From Symsagittifera roscoffensis (lineage: Eukaryota > Xenacoelomorpha > Acoela > Convolutidae), in NCBI RefSeq assembly GCF_963678635.1, contig NC_087063.1, positions 32,996,599-33,060,598 on the forward strand: a DNA stretch of 64,000 nucleotides, read 5' to 3'. The notes below the pieces were generated by a model. The model did no database searches. It had not been told where the DNA came from and saw only the letters and a list, made by a program, of their open reading frames with translations. This document shows positions 21,321 through 31,328 of this stretch, piece by piece (within the stretch, counting starts at the first letter, position 1; each line of letters opens with the position of its first letter). A program made the translations under genes and the position numbers.

Positions 21321-23060
21321 AGAGGAAGGAGAGAGAAGGAAGAACTCCAAGGAGACCAGAGCTCACTTGGAAGCGATGTTTTTGAGAACGAAACCAGAGG
21401 CTAACCAGTGGCTGCACTTGACCCCTCGGATAGCAGCTTTGGGCGCGGATGCTTTCGAGCGAGGCGCAGTGATGATCAGGAAGATCCATGCCTACTTAGT
21501 GAAAGAGGTAAGAAATGCTGAAGAGAAATCAGCCGAGTTCGTAAACAGAGTATGCCAAGTGACCCTGGAAACTTTCTGGTCACAGAATATGAAGAGAGAA
21601 GAAGGCTTTGACAGTACTGACTATGAGCCGGATCGACCGCGTCCTTTTTATAAATTACCCTTCACTTTCTCAATATCTGATAAAAAAATTCCTCCAAGTA
21701 GTCGTAGAAGTATCAATCGTTGAATTACTAGCCCTATTCGTGACGTTTGGAGCAGAGAATTTTGTGAAAAGACCAGCGATACTGCTCACTGAAGGAGTAG
21801 AAAATTTGCTATTAGATGGACTTCTAACGTTGATTGCGATAACGCCTGGAAACTTGGGAGGGTTGATGAATTTGACCCACTATCCGGAGTAGATGAGAGA
21901 GAACGTGAGGAAGTTCGACGTGAAACGATCTACGGAATCGTGGAACAAGATAAGAGATTTGCGGCATACTCTTTTCCAGTACCTCCTGCATCAGAATCGC
22001 TTTGAAACAGGAGAGGATGAAACGATTGAGAGGGAGGAAGACGTGCGACGTCTTGCTGGGGGCATGCCCCTACTAACTGATCTGACCTTAGCTATGACGA
22101 ACGATCCCTTAGCATTGATCAGAGCAGCCACGGAGTTCGTGACGGTCATATACGGTACTGCAGTCACGTTTGCGTTTTCTGATGTTAAGGTGGAAGCATA
22201 CAGGAGGTCGGTGCTGCACCTGAACCTCATATCAGCAGTGGACGGAAGCGCGCTGAATTGGTGTGAGCAGCGTGTACTGCGAGAGCTCATGAGTGAAGAC
22301 CTATTGTTTGCAAAGATATCGGAGACTGAGAAGACGGTAATTAACTTTGACGATCACTTCCGTGATTCTATGGGACAAGTGGACAGAGGACACGTTGAAG
22401 TTTTCCCTAAACTCTTGAATCTAAGACCCTACGACAAAACTTGAATCTAAGACCCTACGACAAACAATTCCTCGACTGACTGCAGCATGCCATAAGGTGA
22501 GAGAAGAGACGAAAGGTTGGGGTGATTATAAGAAACTGCCAGAGGAAATCCCTGAATTCCCTCTGATAAGAAGGATGTTGCTCGGAGCAGTCTCCGCAGT
22601 GAAAACTCCTAGGTTGAGAGCTTTTGAGACAAATGAAAGGAGGAGGGCGAAATTCTCAGAAACGACGGACCCGTGTTTTGTGGGCAGAAATGCCGCAGTG
22701 CTGCAGTATACGCAGTTTGCTTACACGGATGAAGCAACGAGAAGACGAATGAGCTATGCAGCGACTCCGAAGCCTGGGAGGTTTGACGAGGAATGGGCGA
22801 AACTGGGTCTAGCGCCTATGGTAATGAGAGGCAAAGCTGAATTACCAGAAACCTCCCTGGTCTTGACGAGTGTGAAACCAGGGTTAACGGTGGGAGAAAC
22901 CCTACAGACTAGAATCATGCTAGCACTCTTTGGACATGAAGAGTTCAAAGTAGTTCTTGGAGAGGAAGAACATCAGTCAGCTGGCAGGCTAATTGTACCG
23001 AAATTTCCTGATGGGACAGGAGTGAAGAGCAAGGGCCCTCAAATTCAGGAAAGAACCTAG
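21321..23060 (+). pseudogene. Unrecognised accessory region II of giant element
   Basis: Plus-strand coding remains rich in helices: 'HLTPRIAALGADAFERGAVM', 'LLALFVTFGAENFVKRPAIL', 'PLLTDLTLAMTNDPLALIRA' and 'RMLLGAVSAVKTPRLRAFET'. No catalytic motif is evident. About 1.7 kb with consistent base use suggests remains of a single large protein. Confidence 0.4.
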
Positions 23061-23205
23061 AACGAGACGATGGGCAGGGAGGAAGCCGTCGATCGGAAGA
23101 ACCTGTGAAACAGGATCCCGATCAAGCTGGGAAAGAAGACGATAAGGCTTCGACAGGAGGAGTGTCCAGCCTAGACTTTGAAAATTTCCTCAGTGATTTT
23201 GAAAA

Positions 23206-23565
23206 CGGCATGGACGCGTTGGAAGCAATGACTGAGCCAGCAGCGAGGGTACTCCCACGCTGGAACCCTGTCGGCCTTTATGGAAACGAACCGGAAGTTG
23301 CCGGAGAGCGGCTCTCCGAGCAGTTTTAAAGATTTTGAACAGAAACCCTTGATGGAATCACCGAGAAGAGGAGTAGAAGGCGCTGCCAGAGTACCTTTCT
23401 TGGGAACGTTGCCCGAAGAAGAGTGGGAGGTGCATCATAGAGACCATGAAAATAGGACGGGATGCCGAATGGAATAGGTTTGGGCAGTAGTTCAGAGCTA
23501 TGGAACCCAGTCTATTTTGAAACTAGGTCTCAACCGACCACTAATGCGGGAAGTCCTTGACAAAC
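23206..23565 (+). repeat. 360-bp direct repeat, copy 1
   Basis: From CGGCATGGACGCGTTGGAAG to GTCCTTGACAAACT. It is repeated at 24471-24830 with only a handful of differences, 1265 bp downstream. The near identity means the duplication is much younger than the LTR divergence, or was kept similar by gene conversion. Confidence 0.9.
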
Positions 23566-24470
23566 TCGACGATTGTGAGGGGAGGTTGAGCGAATTGTTG
23601 ATCGACTCGGCCACAAGATGACGCCGCAAGAAGACAAAGGAGAGAAGTGGTATATCTGTCAAGAACCCGGAAGGGAACGATGCGATTAAAATTGGTGATT
23701 GACAAGATTAATGAAACGAAGATGAAACTGGGCAGCAAGTTGACATTGAGGAAGGCGGGAAAGACAAAGGTGGATTCCGAAATCTCGGTGAAAGCTGTCA
23801 ACTCACTGAAAAGAAAACGCGTCGAGGAAGCTATGGACTTGGGACAGGGTGAAGATCGATTACCTGGCACAGACAGGATATTCTTTGATGAAGCGATGGT
23901 GCCACCCATTCTCATGGCAGGAATAAAATCAACCGGTTACAAAACCAAGAAGAGTGACCGCACTCTGACTGGAGCGACGTTAGAAATGGAGATACTCAGC
24001 CAATGTGGAGAGAGTACTCTCAAAGACTTTAAACCGTCTCCCATGAATCACGGAAAGGGAAGCGTCTTAAGACAGCTAGTCCCAGTAGAATATAACAGAC
24101 TGACAGGTCGGAAACTGTATACTGTATTGATTGATGAACCCGTCGGTGGATACATGGAGATATTAGAGTACAGAAATTCGGCCAGAGGACACTTGATGGC
24201 TCTGGAAGATAAAAGTGCCATGGAAGGTTATTTGGAGATGATGATGAAAGGCACGACCTTGAAGCAGAAGGCATACGGGACTCTGGTATCGTCTGAAATG
24301 CACGTGGAGACGATCGAGCAGTTGGTGAGCCTTCCGTGGAGAGCGGTAGTGTAACAATACTTCGAAGAAGAAATGAGAACCATTCCGAAGATACACGCAC
24401 TGATAGAAATACCCTATGTGAGAACAGAGTTACAAATGAGGTTCGCTTGGTGCATGATTGGACTGACTCA

Positions 24471-24830
24471 CGGCATGGACGCGTTGGAAGCAATGACTGA
24501 GCCAGCAGCGAGGGTACTCCCACGCTGGAACCCTGTCGGCCTTTATGGAAACGAACCGGAAGTTGCCGGAGAGCGGCTCTCCGAGCAGTTCTAAAGATTT
24601 TGAACAGAAACTCTTGATGGAATCACCGAGAAGAGGAGTAGAAGGCGCTGCCAGAGTACCTTTCTTGGGAACGTTGCCCGAAGAAGAGTGGGAGGTGCAT
24701 CATAGAGACCATGAAAATAGGACGGGATGCCGAATGGAAGAGGTTTGGACAGTAGCTCAGAGCTATGGAACCCAGTCTATTTTGAAACTAGGTCTCAACC
24801 GACCACTAATGCGGTAAGTCCTTGACAAAC
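24471..24830 (+). repeat. 360-bp direct repeat, copy 2
   Basis: The second copy of the segment at 23206-23565, in the same orientation, starting with CGGCATGGACGCGTTGGAAG. Confidence 0.9.
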
Positions 24831-24870
24831 TTGGAGAGACTAGTCGTGGAGGAAGAGGTGACTGCACCTT

Positions 24871-26735
24871 CAGTGCCAACAGAATGGAGTTTGGATTGGG
24901 ATTCTCAGACGAGCTGCTGAGAACGAGTTTGATGGTGGTGTGGGAACTAATGAAACCATCATGATGTCCGAGTCCCAACACCGATTTGATATAACGAGCG
25001 ACACAAGATGTAGAGGGAACTGAATTCGGACTGTAACTTGCGTGACGTGAACATCATCTATAATTTGATGACAACAGCCTCTAAGGGCAACGGAGAAGAC
25101 AAGGTAGAGTTGCCTGGCTGGGAACCAGAGGACTGGGTCAAACCTGGTAGCTGTCTGGCAGAAGTCTGTGCCTTGGAAGGTCACATCTGTGGAGGTCTGG
25201 ATTGCGTAAAGACCCTGGAGAAGCAACACAAGCAATTGATGGTATTGTTTGGGAACATTGTGATGAAGGCGAAAACCGAAACGGAACTGATTGCAGATTG
25301 CCATGGAGGAACGGAGGTGAATCTAGTGACTGCACTAGGATTCTACAGCATGTTTCATTCTTTAGAGTCACTATTGAATCTAGAACAAAAGCATGAGATG
25401 GTCGCGGCCATCAGTGTAGAAGTGTTCCCAGGAGTTTTGCAGACTGAGCAAAAGCACATAGGAAAGTGGAGGGAAGCGATCGAGGCGGAAATGAACATCC
25501 GCCACAGTTAAACTTATCGCTGACCGTCGGGAGCGCAATATTTGGTAGGATTGGCACTAGCTCTACTGTGCAAGAGCAGATACCCAGTGCATTTTGTAGC
25601 GGTGGATGTGAAAAGTACGAGACCGATAGTGGATTAAGGCTTTTCAGTGCCAAAATGCGTAAGACTAGCGAGAATCTCAGAAAAGTTTTACTAACGAGGA
25701 TGTTCAAAAAATCTTACGAGTTGCTATGTAAAATGTTCTCAGCGGTTCCGGAGAAAACTAAAGAGGAATTAGAATCGATACTGGGAAAGGAGTTCATGGG
25801 ATACGCCAGTGGGCACTTCAGTGATTTTGAAAGACAGAATCAGAAAGGATCAACAGTCACGGATTACAATGCAGTAGATGAGAATGATGAAGTCCACCGA
25901 GTGATGATGGAAGTGGAACCACTACGGGAAGCTTCAGGAAAACGTAATTGGAGGAGCATCATGTCAACACATGATGAGTTACCCTGCCATTGCTTGCTAC
26001 AAACATGGTGGTACCCCGGTCGTAGTAATCTGGTGCTGATCTGGGACTGTGGAGAGCTGCTCTCCATGGGTTTACCAGACTCATCATAGCCCATAACGAT
26101 AGTGATAGTGGGAGTTATGATGGCGATACGACGGCTGGAAGCTTAAGTAAATGAGATCAATAGACAGGAGGCGCCGACGAGAGAACAGTTACAGTAAATG
26201 GATTGTCTAAAAATTTAGATCTTTTCGAGACAATGTGCAAAATCTTGAACATTCCGATGAAAGTGAAAAAGATATGGACCAGAAGACGACTGATGCCATG
26301 GTTTAGAGCCAACATGACTGCATGGTTGTACGAGTATGCCAAAAAGCGTGTGTCGAAGCACAGCAGAGTGTACAGTGCGTATCAGCTGGACATTGGAGTA
26401 GGAGCTTTTAAGCAAGCTTTTGTAACTCATCGGAATGCAGTGACCACCGCCGTGAAGAGAACTTCTAGAACAAGTGAATGTGACGGAAGGGAAAAAAAAG
26501 AGATGTTGAAGGAAGACTTGGAGAGAAACGGGACGTTGCGCCTCCACAACAGCTTCTGCCGAAACAGAGAATCTAACGTTGACCCTCTACCTTGTTGAAA
26601 ACAGAAAAAAGAAGAGCAGAAGTGTAGGAGAATTGCTTCCAACAGCGTCAGACTAAGTACTGACGTGTTGCAAGGCACAGAGACTGAAAGTGCGGAGTCA
26701 ATGTCGCAGGAGGAGGAGATGGAACATTGACAAAT
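24871..26735 (+). pseudogene. Unrecognised accessory region IV of giant element
   Basis: The last coding remains before the 3' untranslated part. 'CLAEVCALEGHICGGLDCVK', 'LVTALGFYSMFHSLESLLNL', 'YELLCKMFSAVPEKTKEELE' and 'MPWFRANMTAWLYEYAKKRV' occur in successive open stretches. No motif is known to me. The region ends in a charged low-complexity tail near 26700. Confidence 0.35.
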
Positions 26736-27541
26736 GGCCGAAAAACAAGATGCAAAAAGAAAGAAAATAAGAAGAATTTAGAAGTTTTAGAACTTCTAAA
26801 CAACAAATAAAGGAAGAATCAAAAAAGCGACAAAAAAAAAATGTTAAAACTCAGAATTGTTTTGTACGTGACAAAAAACTCAAAAGAGAAACAAAGCAAC
26901 TAAGTTTTTTTTTCGTGCAGTTGAAACTGAAAAGAAAACATTTAGTTGAATTTTGAAGATTAAAGAACTTGCCGCATTGGCAAGTTTGCATTTTGATTTT
27001 AGTTAGTGGCTTTAGAGACAATTACAATTTTTTTTAGAGAGGCTTGAGTGGAGAATATAATAAAATATTCCAGCCTGCATGAATGTTTTTAATCAACTAG
27101 GTTAATTGATCACTTTGTGGTGACATGAAAGGCTTGGGTAATCTCTTGAAGAAGGAGATTTTTTCATTGTTCCTTCTAATCACCGAGTTCCTTTGTTTTA
27201 ATATTCGGGACCAATAACAACTAAATTTCCGAAGGGAAGAAGCATAGGAGGATAATTTTAGTTTGTGTGTTGGCAGTACTGTCCTGCGTTCCTACACTTT
27301 TAAACATTGGAAGTCTAAAAAGATGTTTTATCTTAAGTATATCCTCAAAAGTGCAGATTAGTGAAAGAATTTGGAAGGCTATAATAGTGTGGTATGATGC
27401 CATTTATATTCTGCAGTGAGTTGATATGAGGTGGATAAAAGTGATTTCGTGCATTTTGTAAATTCTGTTCGATGACACTGTACCATTTTGATGAAGACTA
27501 CGAGACTCAATGAGGAAATTGACCGGGCTGTCCGGGGAGTA
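26736..27541 (+). other. 3' untranslated region of giant element
   Basis: AT-rich, with no coding signal seen. A short purine-rich tract (GGGGAGTA, 27535-27541) directly precedes the 3' LTR and is a modest polypurine-tract candidate. Confidence 0.5.
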
Positions 27542-28470
27542 TGTGAAATTCGACCAGAATGTACGAAAATGCTTTTTAGTATTCGAATTTTTATCAACCA
27601 GAAAAGAACATCTGACCTGGAAAATTAATGGTTTTAATGGAATAGCATCGTTACTTGAACGATTAGACAAACCGTGAATGTCAGAATATTCTGGCATTTT
27701 AAATTTTTGAAATTTCGAATTGTGACGTCACATTTCTGAGAAATGCTGAAACGGCCATTTTGGAGAAAAACCAGAAGAAAATCAGAACAACAAGAGTTGC
27801 AGTGGAAACAACTACGAAGAAATAACGACAGATAGAATTGGAAATTGTCAGAAACCGCTCCGAGTTGTAATGATTGTGCCGCTACAATCGTTACAGAGCA
27901 ATTTGCACGAACCAGGAAGGGTGTCGGGTCGACGTGTCCAGCCTTTCCAAAAGAAATAAGGACGTTATTTCCCCGGATTCTAGAATCCGGAGGGGTCTTG
28001 GGCCCAAAACTCAAACTGTTTTATATAAATTTTTAGCTTCCTGGTCAAGTCCTAAATTGAATTTAATTAACATCCGGATTCATTTTCAGATAATGAGAAG
28101 CTAATGAGGAGTTGAGGGAAAGGGTTGATCCATCTTCGATGGAGATGATGATTTTTATCTACTGAACAAAAACAATAGTAATATAATAAATGGTAGTAGC
28201 GCTGTTTTTAGGAGGGACCTCTTGGTCTGGGGATAATGTGACCCAGCCATGAGCTCACTATTTTTTTTTACTTAATTAGGTTAATTTGAGTGTTTTGAAA
28301 GAAGCCAGAAGCAGAAACGTTTTTGTCGACCCGATGTTAGAAAGACCACCAAAAGAACTGGCTTTGGCAGAGACGGTGAAAAGCATGTAGCGCTGTGTTT
28401 AGACGCTAGCCAGTCGCTTTAAAATCTTGCTTTATTTTCCGTCGATATGTACATCCGGGCGAATGTTACA
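27542..28470 (+). repeat. 3' LTR of giant element (929 bp)
   Basis: TGTGAAATTCG to CGAATGTTACA, about 90 percent similar to the LTR at 5659. It keeps the hairpin (27866-27895), AATAAA (28195-28200) and the AATCCGGAGGGGT motif near 27982. Confidence 0.9.
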
Positions 28471-28984
28471 TTATTTCTTCTTTTGTAGACGGTTCTGATT
28501 AGTCTTTCTTCAAGGATCAAAGACGGGTAAAATTGCCTCGAATCTCGCAAAATTCTGTTGTTCTTTCTCGTTCTTGTGGATAATTATTTTTTTACTGGGA
28601 TAATGAGGATGTCCAATGTTCTCAATCGTTTGAGTATGTCTGTGGTGTTGGTTCGTTTTGCGTATACTATTGCTGCGATCTGTAACAGTCGTCTACTTAA
28701 GTCACATATGAGGCTAAAGAAAAATAGGCCCTATAACCATTGGTCTAAGAGTCAGGGACACTATCTCTTGTGTTTTTCTACCTCAAACGGTCGGAGACAA
28801 TACGGTTCACTTGCGACATGAGACTAAAACCTTTGTTACCGCTTAGAGGCCACTACCAGAATACCCCCCACTTTAGAAAATAAAAACGCCCCCATAATTA
28901 GGTCTCAAAATACCCAAAACACGCGAACGCCGTTAAAAACAGGGTCGGAACAATCCGTATCGTTACTTTTGATTAGATATTGGA
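28471..28984. other. Spacer between LTRs with possible LINE tail (minus strand)
   Basis: The minus strand around 28700-28575 reads 'RLLQIAAIVYAKRTNTTDIL' then 'KRLRTLDILIIPVKK'. This resembles the post-RT region of LINE ORF2 (RLL..... T..LY..L..LDI). It is a weak match and too short to name. Nothing else is recognised here. Confidence 0.3.
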
Positions 28985-29905
28985 TGTGACATTCGACCAG
29001 AATGTGAAAAATGCAATCTCTGCAGAATTCGAATTTTTAGCAGCGAGCCTTCCGGATTGGTGATTATTAAGAATTAAGAACGTTATTGGAACGATTGGCC
29101 AAACGGTGAGGGCTGGAATATTCTGGTATTTTAAAATCTCAAAAATTCGAAATATGACGTCATATTTCTGAGAAACGTCAGAAAAGGCCATTTTGGCTAA
29201 AACGAGAAAAAAAAACAGAACAACATTAGCTGCGCTAACAACAACAACGAAATTGAGATCGGAAAACGACAACGAGTTACAGATTAACAGAAGAACACTC
29301 CGAGTTGCAACTATTGTGCTGCTACAATAGTTGCAAGGCCGTTGCGAACAACGGTGAAGGGTGAGAGACGGCCTTCCGGATTAAGAGAAAATCAGGATTA
29401 GCGAGCTTGATCCAGCGGATTCATCAATCCGGAAGGGTAAAGGAACTGAAACTTTTATCCTGTTGCATAAATTTTTAGCTTCCTGTCATGTCCTGACTTG
29501 AATTTAATTAATATCTAGATTCATTTTGATAAGGATGACAAGCTAGGAGTTGGGGGAAAGGGTTGATCCATCTTCGATGGAGATGATGATTTTTATCTAC
29601 TGAACAAAAACAATAGTAATATAATAAGTAGTAGCCCTGTTTTTAGGAGTGACCTCGTGGTCTGGGGATACTGAGACCCAGCCATGAGCTCACTATTTCT
29701 GCATGTAATCTAGTTAATTTGAGTGTTTTGACCGAAGCCGAAGGCAGTAACGTTTTTGTCGACCCGATGTTAGAAAAGACCACCGAAAAGTACTGGCTTG
29801 GTAGAGACGGTGAAAAGCATGCAAAGCTCTGTTTAGACGCTAGCCAGTCGTCTTAAGACTTAGTTTTGTTTTCCGTCGATATGTATCTTCCGGGCGAATG
29901 TTACA
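28985..29905 (+). repeat. Solo LTR of the giant-element family (921 bp)
   Basis: TGTGACATTCG to CGAATGTTACA with no internal region on either side. It is more diverged from the two element LTRs than they are from each other, so it is an independent older insertion or a different subfamily. It keeps the hairpin (29305-29336) by compensatory changes. No target duplication was recognised (TTGGA before, GGAAC after). Confidence 0.85.
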
Positions 29906-31328
29906 GGAACTTTGATCCATTTCAGATGGATCAACCTAAAACTCGCCTTATCTCAACATAACAACATAAAATACACTCGAGAAATTTAAATTGGGTTTTC
30001 ACATACCGGCACACTGTAGAATTTGGGTAACTAAATCAATAAGTAACTCCAGAATGACAAAGGAATTACGGTTTGACTCGAAGAGTTTTAAATTAACAAG
30101 TCCCAGCTTGAGAATTGAGTTTTAACTTGAGACATAAGTTTTTGTCGCTGGACCATTAGGAGACCTCGGTTGTCTACCTTTCCATTGAAGGTTCATTAAG
30201 GTCCACTTCTAATTCGCTTCTTTGTTGTTCGTGATCACTCAGCCTTCTGTTACGAACAAGACATCTCTATTCTGGTATATTTTTATGTCTGGAAAATGCG
30301 AATAGCAGTTTCCCGCTGCTTTTTCCGACCACTTTTCCGCGATTGTCAATCGGTTCCTCTGATTTTATTATTTTCTCATTTTCAGTTGGCGCGAGAAACT
30401 TGAGCATGACATGTCCAATTCGAATTTTGAAAAATTTCATTCCACCCCAAAATTACGTTTCTCGTGTTGCTCAAGATCAAACTTCCAAATATGACCGACT
30501 GGCACAATCCGGTGACGCAGTCCGTGGAGAGTCGAAAGCAGTAGTTGTACTGAACAAGGTTTCCAACTGTTGCTGTGGTGGGGGGCCACAGTATTGTTGA
30601 TCAAGTCGTGCCACAGAATAAGTTTGTCTTCGTTCTTCTGGATCGACTGGTAGTTCTTTTTTTTTGTGGCAGGGTTGATGCTAAATCCTCCTACTGATGT
30701 CTGGATGGGGAATATTTTTCGTTGGAAATTTCTTGGGGATGCGTCGATGGCCGCACGAAAAGAGCTTGCGCCAACAAAGTGCACCATAAATCTTCACCTG
30801 CAACACCTAGAGCAGCAGTACTTTGCTATTTTTCCGTTCAATAATTTGGTTTTAGATTTAGCTCTAGGGCATATATCTGAAAATACACAGTTTGTATACG
30901 GGGAAAGGAAATCTATTTAATAAGTTTATCACAACAATTAGGCTAAAAGTGAGTTGTTTTCGATGTTTGCGCCCACAATTCTATCAAAAAATTTTGCGTT
31001 TTTTATTATGTAATTACAGTTGTTTAGTTTTGATTGGTCAAAAAGTTCCAGAGCATTTTTAGACATGTTTCTCATTTTTTCACATCTTTGATCGTTTTGT
31101 AAATATAAAAAAAATTAATTCTGATGATTCACAAAATGTGCGAAAACGTTTGAATTAACATTTTAAAATTCTTATATGACATTACAAAGTATTCACTGAA
31201 CTTCACCGTAAGGAAGTTTAAATCGCAATTCGTCCGTGTACCATTTGTCATACCTCAATTTGCGTTTCGATTTTACTGCAGTATAGCGTAGCTCTCAAAA
31301 TTGTTGACTAATTGTTTTCAGGATAGCT
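29906..31328. other. Intergenic region upstream of GNPTAB
   Basis: AT-rich. Short open stretches on both strands at 30343-30920 show no recognisable domain. The GNPTAB promoter and 5' UTR should lie at its right end, but no clear core promoter motif is seen. Confidence 0.5.

Larger units (their letters stand above)
23061..24870 (+). pseudogene. Unrecognised accessory region III of giant element
   Basis: Contains a basic stretch ('LKRKRVEEAMDLGQGEDRLP'), 'ATLEMEILSQCGESTLKDFK' and 'TGRKLYTVLIDEPVGGYMEI', flanked by two copies of a 360-bp repeat. The KRKR-type cluster could be a nuclear signal. I do not recognise a family. Confidence 0.4.
5659..28470 (+). mobile_element. Giant Ty3/gypsy-type LTR element (fossil, about 22.8 kb)
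   Basis: Two direct LTRs (5659-6572 and 27542-28470) begin TGTGA and end CGAATGTTACA, which are imperfect inverted repeats of each other. They enclose about 21 kb with gag, protease, RT, RNase H and integrase in the gypsy order, all on the plus strand. A further 9.5 kb of plus-strand coding remains lies between integrase and the 3' LTR. The LTRs differ at roughly one base in ten, so the copy is old. The coding part is split into more than a dozen pieces, and the element is clearly broken. No clear target-site duplication was found (AATTA before, TTATT after). Ordinary gypsy elements are 5-8 kb; giant ones such as plant Ogre and planarian Burro are known. Confidence 0.85.

Noticed and set aside
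5659-28470. Target-site duplication of the giant element
   Set aside because: Flanking five bases differ (AATTA versus TTATT). Either decayed or lost by rearrangement. Not claimed.
27542-29905. A second, smaller LTR element between 27542 and 29905
   Set aside because: The 514 bp between the two LTR copies holds no gag or pol. A neighbouring solo LTR is the simpler reading.
30343-30920. Upstream exon or small gene before GNPTAB
   Set aside because: Open stretches on both strands overlap and show no domain. The GNPTAB signal anchor at 31329 already gives a complete N-terminus.
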